NCBI GenBank assembly: GCA_017510445.1
Contig: JAFWNF010000003.1
Span: 124,001-188,000 of the forward strand
Reading direction: 5' to 3'
Source of the DNA: Candidatus Saccharimonadota bacterium
Lineage (GTDB): Bacteria; Patescibacteriota; Saccharimonadia; Saccharimonadales; Saccharimonadaceae
DNA: 64,000 nt
Shown here: positions 1 through 7,782 of the stretch, piece by piece
Layout: each line of letters opens with the position of its first letter
Position numbering within the stretch: the stretch's first letter is position 1
Program-made: the position numbers and the translations under genes
Notes under the pieces: model-generated
Databases searched by the model: none
Seen by the model: the letters and a program-made list of their open reading frames with translations, nothing else
What the model was told of the DNA's origin: nothing

Positions 1-807
1 ACTCCGGCTCAACGTCAAAAGACGACTCAGGATTTCGATGGCATCACCACCAGAAAACCTCTCAAATCTTTAACTAAAGCCAAAAAACAGAATGCTGGTA
101 AAAACAACCAAGGCCGCATTACTGTTCGCCACCGCGGTGGTGGAGTCAAACGCCATTATCGTATTTTGACTCACAATCTTCCAAAAGGTCTTAACCTTAC
201 TATTGAAGAAATCGAATATGATCCAAACCGTAGCGCTCGTATTGCTCGCGTTAAAGATCAAAACGGAACCTATTATTATGTTCTCGCCGATACCAACATG
301 CGAAAAGGTGGCAAATTCTCAACCGGCGATGAAGCTCCAGTTGAAGCTTCAAACCGCATGTCGCTCGAAGTTATCCCAGTTGGTACCGTCGTTTACGCCG
401 TCGAATTAACTCCAGGACGTGGCGCTCAGTTAGTGCGCTCTGCAGGAACTGGTGCTCAACTTATGGCTAAAGAGAACGGCTACGCCACTCTCAAAATGCC
501 ATCCGGTGAAGTTCGCAAAGTTCTAATTTCTTGCGAAGCTTCAATTGGTACAGTTGGCAACGTTCAACACCAAAATATTAAAATTGGTGCCGCTGGTCGT
601 CGTCGTCGCAAAGGTATTCGCCCAACAGTCCGTGGTGTCGTCATGAACGCAACCGATCACCCTCATGGTGGTGGTGATGGTGGCCGTCACGGTTCTGGTA
701 AAGCTCCCCGCACACCATGGGGTCAACTTACTCTCGGTTACCGTACCCGTCATAATAAGAAAACTAATAAAATGATCGTGCGCAGTCGCCACGAAGGAAA
801 GAGGTAA
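1..807 (+). CDS. rplB: 50S ribosomal protein L2 (5' end cut by window edge)
   Basis: Large-subunit protein L2, which binds 23S rRNA near the peptidyl-transferase centre. The reading frame is open from base 1, so the N-terminus lies outside the window; 268 codons remain. The L2 hallmarks are visible: the N-terminal segment [14 protein letters not shown] (bases about 103-150), [11 protein letters not shown], and the C-terminal [17 protein letters not shown] block with the conserved histidine of the catalytic-centre loop. It is followed after 2 nt by rpsS, as in the S10 operon of other bacteria. An ATG at 166 is internal and is not the start. Confidence 0.97.
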   Translation, partial: TPAQRQKTTQDFDGITTRKPLKSLTKAKKQNAGKNNQGRITVRHRGGGVKRHYRILTHNLPKGLNLTIEEIEYDPNRSARIARVKDQNGTYYYVLADTNMRKGGKFSTGDEAPVEASNRMSLEVIPVGTVVYAVELTPGRGAQLVRSAGTGAQLMAKENGYATLKMPSGEVRKVLISCEASIGTVGNVQHQNIKIGAAGRRRRKGIRPTVRGVVMNATDHPHGGGDGGRHGSGKAPRTPWGQLTLGYRTRHNKKTNKMIVRSRHEGKR

Positions 808-809
808 TT

Positions 810-1103
810 ATGTCTCGAAGTTTGAAAAAAGGTCCTTTCGTGGACTACAAACTCGCCAAGAAAGTTTCTGCACTCTCTTCCGAAGATCGCACCATTATTA
901 AAACTTGGGCTCGCCAAAGCACCATTTCTCCAGAAATGGTTGGTCGCACCATCGCCGTTCATAACGGTAAAGTCCACGTCCCAGTTTTCATCTCCGAAAA
1001 CATGGTCGGTCACAAACTCGGAGAATTTGCACCAACTCGTAAATTTAAACGTCACGGTGGTAAAAAAGCTGCTGAAGCTGCAGCCGCGAAAGGAAAGGCC
1101 TAA
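810..1103 (+). CDS. rpsS: 30S ribosomal protein S19
   Basis: Small-subunit head protein S19 (97 aa), which contacts the A-site region and S13. The start [12 protein letters not shown] and the core [19 protein letters not shown] and [13 protein letters not shown] are textbook S19. The C-terminus carries an Ala/Lys-rich tail beyond the usual end. The start lies 2 nt after the rplB stop, with GAAAGAGG as Shine-Dalgarno. It is the second gene of the S10-type cluster seen here. Confidence 0.98.
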   Translation: MSRSLKKGPFVDYKLAKKVSALSSEDRTIIKTWARQSTISPEMVGRTIAVHNGKVHVPVFISENMVGHKLGEFAPTRKFKRHGGKKAAEAAAAKGKA

Positions 1104-1105
1104 TC

Positions 1106-1519
1106 ATGACTGAAAAAACTCATTTCGCCCACGCCTATATTAAAGGAGTCGATTCAATGCCACGCAAAGCCGGCATCGTTGCCAGCCTAGTCCGTGACCG
1201 CTACGTCGCTGACGCAGTTGTTATTCTTGAAAACACTCCTCGCCGTGCCGCTCGTGCAGTCCTTAAAGCTGTCGAATCCGCCAACGCAAATCTTTTGAAT
1301 GGTAAAGTTTCAATCGATCCAAAAACAATTCGTATTGCTCGCATCTCCGTCACCGCCGGAACTCGCATTCGTCGCTATGTTCCAGCTTCTCGCGGACGTG
1401 CACTTCCATTTGAAAGAGTTTCAAGCAACATCTTCGTTGAAGTTGCTGGCGAAGAAAAAGTTAAGAAAACAGCAGAAAAAAGCGAAGTCAAAAAACCTGC
1501 TGGAAAGGAGAATAAATAA
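1106..1519 (+). CDS. rplV: 50S ribosomal protein L22
   Basis: L22 (137 aa) lines the peptide exit tunnel. The family fold is visible in the conserved helix PRKAGIVASLVRD and in the beta-hairpin/tail region ending RASRGRALPF-like (PASRGRALPFERVSSNI). A Lys/Glu-rich C-terminal extension of about 20 residues follows the family core. The stop overlaps the rpsC start by one base (TAATG), indicating translational coupling. Confidence 0.97.
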   Translation: MTEKTHFAHAYIKGVDSMPRKAGIVASLVRDRYVADAVVILENTPRRAARAVLKAVESANANLLNGKVSIDPKTIRIARISVTAGTRIRRYVPASRGRALPFERVSSNIFVEVAGEEKVKKTAEKSEVKKPAGKENK

Positions 1520-2145
1520 TGGGACAGAAAGTTAATCCTATCTCATATCGTCTCCAGGTCAGCAAAGATTGGTCTTCAAAATGGTTCACCAAAAAGACCG
1601 ACTTCCGCCACTGGCTTGTTGAAGATATTAAAATCCGAGAATTGATCGAGAATCGTTTCAAAGCTCGTCCAACCATTGCCAAAGTCAACATTGAACGCAG
1701 TGCCAATCTCACCACCATTACAATCTTGACTGCAAAGGCTGGTGCCGTTATCGGCAAACAAGGTGCAGGTATCAACGAAATCAAAAAAGAACTCGAAAAA
1801 ATCGTTTCTGGTCCAATTCGCATCAATGTCGAAGAAGTGAAAAAACCAGAACTCGTTGCAAAACTTGTCGCCGAAAATATTGGTTTCCAACTCGGCAAAC
1901 GTATGAACTTCCGCCGTGCTGTTAAAATGGCTCTCCAGTCATCAATGACTGCAGGCGCTAAAGGCGTTCGTATCGAAGTTTCCGGTCGTCTTAATGGCGC
2001 AGAAATGTCACGTCGCGAAAAATTCATCGAGGGCTCAGTTCCTCTACATACTCTTCGCGCCGATATTGACTTCTACTGCCATCACGCCCCAACTATTGCC
2101 GGTATCGTTGGCGTAAAAGTTTGGATTTACAAGGGGGAGAAATAA
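1519..2145 (+). CDS. rpsC: 30S ribosomal protein S3
   Basis: S3 (208 aa) sits at the mRNA entry tunnel of the 30S subunit. The N-terminus MGQKVNPISYRL and the KH domain GXXG loop (GAVIGKQGAGINEIKKEL, residues about 75-95) identify it, followed by the C-terminal S3 domain with SGRLNGAEMSRREKF. Its length is within the family range. It overlaps rplV by one base and is followed after one base by rplP. Confidence 0.98.
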   Translation: MGQKVNPISYRLQVSKDWSSKWFTKKTDFRHWLVEDIKIRELIENRFKARPTIAKVNIERSANLTTITILTAKAGAVIGKQGAGINEIKKELEKIVSGPIRINVEEVKKPELVAKLVAENIGFQLGKRMNFRRAVKMALQSSMTAGAKGVRIEVSGRLNGAEMSRREKFIEGSVPLHTLRADIDFYCHHAPTIAGIVGVKVWIYKGEK

Positions 2146-2146
2146 T

Positions 2147-2566
2147 ATGGCAATTTTACTTCCAAAGAAAACTGCGCACCGCAAGGTTCGTAAAGGTAAA
2201 AACACTGGCGTAGCCACTCGTTGCAACACTGTTGCCTTCGGAGATTTCGGTCTCATGTCTCTCGACAACGAACGCGTCAACAGTCGTCAAATCGAGGCCG
2301 CTCGTCAAGCTATCACCCGCTACATCAAGCGTGGTGGTAAAATCTGGATTCGCATCTTTCCACATACCCCAGTCACTAAGAAACCTCTTGATGTCAAAAT
2401 GGGTAGCGGTAAAGGTGAACCACAATTTTTCGTAGCAAAAGTTAAAGCCGGCACCGTTATGTTTGAGATCGCCGACGTGACCGAAGAACAAGCTAAAGAA
2501 GCTCTTCGTCTCGCCAGCCACAAACTTCCGGTTCGTTGTAAAATCATAAAGAAAGAGGAGTTCTAA
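2147..2566 (+). CDS. rplP: 50S ribosomal protein L16
   Basis: L16 (139 aa) helps form the A-site tRNA binding region of the 50S subunit. Recognised from LLPKKTAHRKVRKGK, the RQIEAARQAITRYIKRGGKIWIRIFP segment and MGSGKGEPQFFVAKV. The stop is only 2 nt before the rpsQ start, so there is no room for rpmC (L29), which normally sits between these two genes. Confidence 0.98.
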   Translation: MAILLPKKTAHRKVRKGKNTGVATRCNTVAFGDFGLMSLDNERVNSRQIEAARQAITRYIKRGGKIWIRIFPHTPVTKKPLDVKMGSGKGEPQFFVAKVKAGTVMFEIADVTEEQAKEALRLASHKLPVRCKIIKKEEF

Positions 2567-2568
2567 TT

Positions 2569-2874
2569 ATGGCACACACACTCATCGGGATCGTTTCCTC
2601 GGACAAGCGTGACAAGACCATTACCGTCTCCATCACGAACCGTGAAACTCACCCACTTTATCGCAAACAATATACTAAAACCCGCAAATATACTGCCCAC
2701 GATGAAAAAAATGAAGCTCATGTTGGTGACAAGGTCGAAATCACCTCTTGCCGTCCACTTTCCAAGACCAAATCTTACAAATTAGTAAAGGTTCTTGAAA
2801 AGTCTCATGGCACCATCGAGCTAAAAAGCGAAGTCACTGGCGAAACAGAAGCTTCCGCTGAAGGAGAAAAATAA
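2569..2874 (+). CDS. rpsQ: 30S ribosomal protein S17
   Basis: S17 (101 aa) is an early-assembly 16S rRNA binding protein with an OB fold. The sequence [18 protein letters not shown], then [19 protein letters not shown] and [22 protein letters not shown], is diagnostic. A Glu/Ser-rich C-terminal tail of about 15 residues is extra. The stop overlaps the rplN start by one base. Confidence 0.97.
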   Translation: MAHTLIGIVSSDKRDKTITVSITNRETHPLYRKQYTKTRKYTAHDEKNEAHVGDKVEITSCRPLSKTKSYKLVKVLEKSHGTIELKSEVTGETEASAEGEK

Positions 2875-3242
2875 TGATTCAACAAGAAACCCGTCTAAAG
2901 GTTGCTGACAACAGTGGCGCCAAAGAGCTCGGTGTTATCCGCGTTCTCGGTGGCACTCGCGCTAGATACGCCCATGTTGGAGATATCGTTACCTGTAGCG
3001 TAAAAGAAGCTTCCCCAACTGGCAACGTCAAAAAGAAGGCCGTTGTCCGCGCCGTTATTGTCCGCACTCGCGAACAAATCCGTCGTCCAGATGGTTCAAC
3101 CATCCGTTTTGACGACAACGCCGCCGTGCTTGTGAACGATGATAAAACTCCAAAAGGCACTCGTGTCTTTGGACCTGTTCCTCGTGAACTTCGCGATCTC
3201 GGCTTCAACAAAATTATCAGCTTAGCACCGGAGGTACTCTAA
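2874..3242 (+). CDS. rplN: 50S ribosomal protein L14
   Basis: L14 (122 aa, standard length) lies at the subunit interface. It begins [19 protein letters not shown] and contains [22 protein letters not shown] and the C-terminal [24 protein letters not shown]. It starts on the last base of rpsQ and is followed after one base by rplX. Confidence 0.98.
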   Translation: MIQQETRLKVADNSGAKELGVIRVLGGTRARYAHVGDIVTCSVKEASPTGNVKKKAVVRAVIVRTREQIRRPDGSTIRFDDNAAVLVNDDKTPKGTRVFGPVPRELRDLGFNKIISLAPEVL

Positions 3243-3243
3243 A

Positions 3244-3519
3244 ATGGCACAGAATCTCAAATCTGGCGACATTGTCAAAGTCATCTCAGGTGACGAAAAG
3301 GGCAAATCCGCCAAAATCGTATCAATCGACAAAAAAGCTCAAAAAGCCTGCCTCGAAGGCATCGGCCTTGTCGAGCGCCATGTCAAAGCCACCTACTATA
3401 ATCCAAAAGGTGGAAAGAAAACCATTCATGTCGGTATCGACCTTTCTAACTTAAAATTAGAAAAATCTGCCCCTGCTCCTAAAAAAGCTGACAAAAAGGC
3501 AAAGAAAGGAGATAAATAA
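3244..3519 (+). CDS. rplX: 50S ribosomal protein L24
   Basis: L24 (91 aa) initiates 50S assembly near the exit tunnel. A KOW motif is visible at residues about 6-30 (LKSGDIVKVISGDEKGK), followed by GIGLVERHVKATYYNPKGG and IHVSNL-like IDLSNL. The C-terminus is a short Lys/Ala-rich tail, and the protein is a little shorter than typical L24. It overlaps rplE by one base. Confidence 0.95.
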   Translation: MAQNLKSGDIVKVISGDEKGKSAKIVSIDKKAQKACLEGIGLVERHVKATYYNPKGGKKTIHVGIDLSNLKLEKSAPAPKKADKKAKKGDK

Positions 3520-4088
3520 TGGCTGAACAATATATCCCAAGGCTTAAAGAACTCTACAACAAAGAGATCAAGAAAAGTCTCAAAGAAACTTTGAAACTTG
3601 AAAACATCAACCAAGTCCCAGAACTTGAAAAAGTTATCGTTTCTTGCGGTGTTGGCAAAAAACGTGAAGACAAACGCTTTACCGAAACTGTCGAGCTTAC
3701 CCTCGCCAAAATCACCGGCCAAGCCACCACTTCCCGCCTTGCCAAAAAATCCATCGCTTCCTTTAAAATTCGTAAAGGCATGGGCGCCCCTGTTGGTTAT
3801 CTAACCACTCTTCGTGGCGTCAAAATGTATGAGTTTGTTGATCGTTTCATCAGCATCGCTCTTCCACATGTTCGCGATTTTCACGGCGTCTCAAAGAATT
3901 CCTTTGACGCTCAAGGAAACTATTCAATCGGTCTTAAAGAACAAACTGTCTTCCCAGAAATTACCTTCGAAGATGCTTCTGTTCTCCATGGCCTTGAAGT
4001 TACGTTTATCATTAAAAATGGTTCAAAAGAAGGGAGCCTCGAATTGTTAAAATCATTCGGAATGCCGTTTGAGAAAGGAGATAAGTAA
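3519..4088 (+). CDS. rplE: 50S ribosomal protein L5
   Basis: L5 (189 aa) binds 5S rRNA and contacts P-site tRNA. Conserved segments include [13 protein letters not shown], the [23 protein letters not shown] block, [25 protein letters not shown] and [14 protein letters not shown]. The length matches the family. The next gene, rpsN, starts two bases after the stop. Confidence 0.97.
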   Translation: MAEQYIPRLKELYNKEIKKSLKETLKLENINQVPELEKVIVSCGVGKKREDKRFTETVELTLAKITGQATTSRLAKKSIASFKIRKGMGAPVGYLTTLRGVKMYEFVDRFISIALPHVRDFHGVSKNSFDAQGNYSIGLKEQTVFPEITFEDASVLHGLEVTFIIKNGSKEGSLELLKSFGMPFEKGDK

Positions 4089-4089
4089 G

Positions 4090-4359
4090 ATGGCTAAAAA
4101 ATCTGCTGTTCTCCGTGACGAAAAACGCCGCAAAATGAACGAAAAATATAAAGCAAAACGCGCTGAACTTAAAGCCGCTGGTGATCTTGAAGGTCTCCAA
4201 AAGCTTCCAAGGAACGCTTCTCCAACTCGCCTTAAAAACCGCGACATGTTGGATGGTCGTCCTCGAGGTTATATGCGCCGCTTCGGTATGAGCCGTATTA
4301 CCTTCCGTGAAAAAGCAAGCAAGGGAGAAATCCCTGGTGTAACAAAGAGTAGCTGGTAG
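4090..4359 (+). CDS. rpsN: 30S ribosomal protein S14, zinc-free form
   Basis: S14 (89 aa) in the 30S head. The start at 4090 ([16 protein letters not shown]) is chosen over an upstream in-frame codon at 4069 because it lies just after the rplE stop, has GAAAGGAGATAAG as Shine-Dalgarno, and gives the standard length. The C-terminal signature [19 protein letters not shown] is clear. There are no cysteines, so this is the long C-minus type and not the short zinc-ribbon type. Confidence 0.96.
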   Translation: MAKKSAVLRDEKRRKMNEKYKAKRAELKAAGDLEGLQKLPRNASPTRLKNRDMLDGRPRGYMRRFGMSRITFREKASKGEIPGVTKSSW

Positions 4360-4374
4360 GAGAAAGGAAAAATT

Positions 4375-4776
4375 ATGTCATTACAATCTACAGATCAAAT
4401 TGCCGACCTAATCACCCGCATCCGCAACGCTATCATGGTAGGGAAGAACGAAATCGTCGTCCCAACTTCAAAACTCAAAGTTGCCGTGCTTGAAGGTCTC
4501 AAATCCACAGGTTTCATTGATTCTTACAAAGTTGAATCCGCCAAACCACGTGATTTTCTCAAAGTAACCATCATGAAAGCTGGCGAAATTGCCAAAATCA
4601 ACGAAATTGAGAAAGTATCAAAACCAGGCCGTCGTGTCTATGTTTCTGCCGACGAAATCCCAACCATCAAATCTGGTCGCGGAGTCGTCCTTCTCTCGAC
4701 TAACAAAGGTGTTATGTCTGGCAAAGATGCCAAGAAAAACCGCCTTGGTGGCGAAATCCTAGTAAAGGTTTGGTAA
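4375..4776 (+). CDS. rpsH: 30S ribosomal protein S8
   Basis: S8 (133 aa) binds the central domain of 16S rRNA. Diagnostic segments are DQIADLITRIRNAIMVGK near the N-terminus and the C-terminal GVVLLSTNKGVMSGKDAKKNRLGGEILVKVW. GGAGAAAGG is the Shine-Dalgarno. It is the last gene of the operon: a terminator follows, and rplF, rplR, rpsE, rplO and secY, which normally come next, are absent from the window. Confidence 0.97.
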   Translation: MSLQSTDQIADLITRIRNAIMVGKNEIVVPTSKLKVAVLEGLKSTGFIDSYKVESAKPRDFLKVTIMKAGEIAKINEIEKVSKPGRRVYVSADEIPTIKSGRGVVLLSTNKGVMSGKDAKKNRLGGEILVKVW

Positions 4777-4867
4777 AAATAGCTTGCTAGTTTTATCAAA
4801 CCGCACGACGGATAGAAAATTCATTTTCTCAATCCTCGTCAAAGTTTGGTAATCTCATAGCCAACAC

Positions 4868-4906
4868 AAAAAATACTCCGAACAGGGGTATTTTTTGATT
4901 TTTTTG
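4868..4906 (+). terminator. Rho-independent terminator after rpsH
   Basis: A 12-bp stem (AAAAAATACTCC pairing with GGGGTATTTTTT, one G-T pair) with loop GAACA, then a T-rich run. It ends the ribosomal protein operon about 90 nt after the rpsH stop. Confidence 0.85.
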
Positions 4907-4923
4907 TTTCAAAATGCTTAACT

Positions 4924-4952
4924 TTGACTTCTATCTCGAGCAAAACTATACT
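4924..4952 (+). promoter_or_regulatory. Sigma70-type promoter of the beta-helix surface protein
   Basis: TTGACT at 4924-4929 and TATACT at 4947-4952 with a 17-nt spacer, about 70 nt upstream of the start at 5022. Its position between the rpsH terminator and the gene gives the surface protein its own transcription unit. Confidence 0.75.
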
Positions 4953-5021
4953 GAACTTAACAACTAAACGCGTCAGATGCTGGTGGGCCATCAAGCGCAT
5001 TTTAAACTAAAAAGGAGGAAA

Positions 5022-7226
5022 ATGGCCCACAAACTAAATATCAACTTTAAAAAGCTCGTCGTTGCAGTTTTTGCATTCGCGTTTGCTCTCCCTCTCATTG
5101 CCTCTGGCAATGCTTTTGCGGATGAGCCAAAATGTTTCGAATATGATGGCACGGCCTACGAAACATTCGGTGAAGCAAGAAACGCCATGGGTGCTGATGG
5201 CGGAACAATCAACATGACCTGCGACGTCACGACCGATTCATATTTTGGTGTTTCCAAAAATATCACATTGAATCTCAACAATCATTCCTACACCACCAGT
5301 GGATTTGCTGCATTTCAAGTAACTAACAGTACTTTCACTATTAACGGCAAGGGAAGCATAACTGGAGCTTCTTCCGCCGTAGTTACAATAGATGGCGGAA
5401 AAACTATTCTAAACGGCGCCAACTTAACCGCTGGCGATTGGGCGACTACTGTATTCGACACTGGCGAATTTGTCATGAACAGCGGCAATGTAGAATGTAC
5501 AAACCCTGAATGTATTGGCGTATCCGGAAACGGTTCAACCACAGGTGGTAAAATCACCCTTAACTCTGGTACAATCACTTCTACAGATTTAGGCGTTTAT
5601 GCTCCACAAATCAACGGCGTAACGACAATCGGCAATGGCGTTACTATCAATGCCACTAAAGCAGGTGTAGAAATCCGTGCTGGTAGCTTGACTATCAATG
5701 GAGCAACTATCAATGTTCCTGCTACTGCAAGTTATGTGTTTAATCCAAACGGCAACGGCTCTACCGCCAGTGGCGTTGCAGTCGCCGTAGCTCAACACAC
5801 TACCACCCAAAGCATCAATGTCGCAATCAACAGCGGAACATTCACAGCTCCAGTAGCCTTTGCTGAAGCTAACCCCCAAATGAATAGCGCTGATGCAATT
5901 TCAAAAGTATCACTCGCTATTAAAGGTGGAACTTTTAACGCCACAAACGGCGAACCAGTTGTAGCAAGTGAAGACGTAGAAAAGTTTATCACTGGCGGAA
6001 CATTCAACAAAGATGTTAATGAAGACTATATTGCTAACGGATATGATTCTTATGGTTTAAACGGAAGGTTCGTTATTCGAGAAGAAGATCTCGCTGTCTA
6101 TGGTGAACCAGGAAGCCAAGTACTTGAACCAAAAATCACCTCTGAGAACTTTAAAGTCAGTTCTGAGCACTTCTACAAATATCGTGAAGATAGCACAAAT
6201 AGCATTGATGTTCGTATCGGCAATCCAATCGAGAATGCTTTCTCTGTTGTCCTTCCAACAGGTTCAACTTCTGGGATTACGATCTCTCTAGACAACGAAT
6301 ACTACGGAGATGGCGCAGAAGCCGAAATCGATGGAAACTATACAATTACCGGGGTCACACCAGGTTATCTTCGTGCTACGATTTCCCCTTCATATGACAA
6401 TACTATTAGCTTTTCATTCTGGATCAACGTCTACAGCGTCGCTCCTTCTGACGAAAACGAAGAAGCTGAAGTTATCGCAGCCGACACCATTAAAGATCTT
6501 ATCGATAATGAATGGCCAGAAGAACCAGCCGATGTTTCTGACAAATTGAAAGAGGCTTTCGGCGAAGAAGAAATCGAATCTGTAATTTCCGATTTTGATT
6601 ATTCAAAGTATTGGGGTGAAGTAATCACAACAAATCTTGAAAGAAATGAAGAAGTAGAATTGACCGATGAAGAGAAAGCCAAAATCGAGGCCGTTCTAGA
6701 AGCCGAAGGAATTGGTAGCGATAATATCGTCTACACAGACATCTCTATCCTTGTTAATGTCGAAAGAGACGAAGATCTTTATACAATCGGCTCTCTTCAC
6801 AAACTGAACGGAAAAGCTAAATTCTTCTTAGCTGATACTACCGACCCAGACGAAGGTTATGAACGCACTTACTATGTTGTTAAATATCACAACGGCGTTG
6901 CTACCCTTCTTAAAGAAGGTGAAGATTTTGTCATTGAAAACGGCGAAATTTATGTCTTCTCAGACGAATTCTCAATCTTCGCTTTTGCTTTCCTTGACAA
7001 TCTTATTCCAGTCGAAGAACCAGAAGATGAACCAGAAGAAGACAATTCATATACAATTCGACCAGCAGAGAACGAAAAAACGGAAGAAGTTGTTGCCCCA
7101 ACCACTGGTACCGCTAAACGCGAATCCGTGTCTGCAACTTCAACTTTCTCAATCGCAATTATTGCTATCTTTGCTTCATTCGTCGGACTCATCGGTCTCA
7201 CGAAAAAATATCTCGCAAGAAAGTAA
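5022..7226 (+). CDS. Large secreted beta-helix-like surface protein with C-terminal anchor
   Basis: 734 aa from ATG 5022, chosen for its AAAGGAGG Shine-Dalgarno 5 nt upstream. A signal peptide is visible at residues about 10-33 (hydrophobic VVAVFAFAFALPLIASG, then NAFADE). Residues about 50-350 are rich in short repeats such as TINGATI, TLNSGTI and FTINGKG, typical of right-handed beta-helix stalks. An acidic Glu/Asp-rich region follows (residues about 480-670). The end has APTTG, then a transmembrane stretch STFSIAIIAIFASFVGLIGL and a KKYLARK tail, resembling an LPXTG-like sorting signal in which APTTG would replace LPXTG. Whether a sortase uses it cannot be told here. Role inferred: surface display or adhesion to a host cell. 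Confidence 0.8.
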   Translation: MAHKLNINFKKLVVAVFAFAFALPLIASGNAFADEPKCFEYDGTAYETFGEARNAMGADGGTINMTCDVTTDSYFGVSKNITLNLNNHSYTTSGFAAFQVTNSTFTINGKGSITGASSAVVTIDGGKTILNGANLTAGDWATTVFDTGEFVMNSGNVECTNPECIGVSGNGSTTGGKITLNSGTITSTDLGVYAPQINGVTTIGNGVTINATKAGVEIRAGSLTINGATINVPATASYVFNPNGNGSTASGVAVAVAQHTTTQSINVAINSGTFTAPVAFAEANPQMNSADAISKVSLAIKGGTFNATNGEPVVASEDVEKFITGGTFNKDVNEDYIANGYDSYGLNGRFVIREEDLAVYGEPGSQVLEPKITSENFKVSSEHFYKYREDSTNSIDVRIGNPIENAFSVVLPTGSTSGITISLDNEYYGDGAEAEIDGNYTITGVTPGYLRATISPSYDNTISFSFWINVYSVAPSDENEEAEVIAADTIKDLIDNEWPEEPADVSDKLKEAFGEEEIESVISDFDYSKYWGEVITTNLERNEEVELTDEEKAKIEAVLEAEGIGSDNIVYTDISILVNVERDEDLYTIGSLHKLNGKAKFFLADTTDPDEGYERTYYVVKYHNGVATLLKEGEDFVIENGEIYVFSDEFSIFAFAFLDNLIPVEEPEDEPEEDNSYTIRPAENEKTEEVVAPTTGTAKRESVSATSTFSIAIIAIFASFVGLIGLTKKYLARK

Positions 7227-7234
7227 TTTGCGCT

Positions 7235-7262
7235 AAAAATACCCCGAAAGGGGTATTTTTGA
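7235..7262 (+). terminator. Rho-independent terminator after the surface protein
   Basis: A perfect 11-bp stem AAAAATACCCC/GGGGTATTTTT with a GAAA tetraloop, 9 nt after the stop. The A and T tracts flanking it would let it work in either direction. Confidence 0.88.
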
Positions 7263-7300
7263 TGAATTATTGCGAAATTAAAGATTTTATTAAAAAGCTA

Positions 7301-7329
7301 TTGACTATTTTAACCATATGTGCTATAAT
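7301..7329 (+). promoter_or_regulatory. Consensus promoter with extended -10 for the 109-aa Cys protein
   Basis: TTGACT at 7301-7306, 17-nt spacer, TATAAT at 7324-7329 preceded by TGC. This is one of the strongest promoters in the window and drives a very small gene. Confidence 0.85.
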
Positions 7330-7366
7330 AGATAGTATCTCACCACTACTACCGGTGTGAGAAATC

Positions 7367-7386
7367 TTTTACCTAGGGAGGTAAAA
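7367..7386 (+). promoter_or_regulatory. Hairpin that buries the Shine-Dalgarno of the 109-aa Cys protein
   Basis: TTTTACCT (7367-7374) can pair with AGGTAAAA (7379-7386) across the AGGG loop. The ribosome-binding sequence AGGGAGGT lies in the loop and 3' arm, 4 nt before the ATG at 7391, so translation could be limited by this stem. Confidence 0.6.
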
Positions 7387-7390
7387 AAAT

Positions 7391-7720
7391 ATGGTAGAGA
7401 ACATCACAAATCTTATATCGAGTGGCAACAATATAGTAGAACGAATCAATCTTCCCGAAATAAACGAATACTGGGAAGTGATAGTAAGCGTCGCCGAAGA
7501 AGACTGCAAATTCTGCCCCTACAGAAAAGAATGCAGGATTGCAAATAGTGAGCCCGAAAAAAAGGTTAATGGGCTCCAAGAGGCAACGAAGGTTCTTAAA
7601 AATCTCCAATATAAAAGAACAAGCGCAGAAGAAGCAGCCAGACTTCTCAACAAAGTCTACGTATCCCTTTTAGGGTGCCCAGAAGAGCAGTTGCGCATAG
7701 ACGGATTTGACGAAGACTGA
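7391..7720 (+). CDS. Small Cys-motif protein of unknown function
   Basis: 109 aa, no recognised family. It contains the cluster CKFCPYRKEC (C-X2-C-X5-C) around residues 39-48, a spacing typical of zinc knuckles, plus one more Cys near the C-terminus (GCPEEQL). No signal peptide or membrane segment is seen, so it is probably cytosolic. The CPxxKEC core recurs in the small proteins at 19080, 19638 and 19840, suggesting one family. It is monocistronic: strong promoter upstream, SD-hairpin, and a terminator downstream. A metal-binding function is inference only. Confidence 0.75.
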   Translation: MVENITNLISSGNNIVERINLPEINEYWEVIVSVAEEDCKFCPYRKECRIANSEPEKKVNGLQEATKVLKNLQYKRTSAEEAARLLNKVYVSLLGCPEEQLRIDGFDED

Positions 7721-7736
7721 GTCTTCTAATTACACC

Positions 7737-7765
7737 CCTCCCCATATCTATGGGGAGGATATTTT
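7737..7765 (+). terminator. Rho-independent terminator after the 109-aa Cys protein
   Basis: A 10-bp stem CCTCCCCATA/TATGGGGAGG with a TC loop, followed by ATATTTTT. It separates the small gene from the CapA-like gene that starts 18 nt later. Confidence 0.88.
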
Positions 7766-7770
7766 TATGC

Positions 7771-7776
7771 TAGAAT
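7771..7776 (+). promoter_or_regulatory. -10 box placed for leaderless CapA-like mRNA
   Basis: TGC-TAGAAT ends 6 nt before the ATG at 7783, with no Shine-Dalgarno between. Transcription would begin at or next to the start codon. Confidence 0.6.
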
Positions 7777-7782
7777 AATACT

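Noticed and set aside
541-792. Overlapping antisense frames in the ribosomal operon and other C-rich genes
   Set aside because: Long antisense frames are expected from biased codon use; they have no start signals or recognisable products.
4786-4850. Imperfect hairpin right after rpsH (CGACGGAT/ATCCTCGTC with GAAAAT/ATTTTC inside)
   Set aside because: The stems contain bulges and there is no T-run; the clear terminator is 4868-4906.
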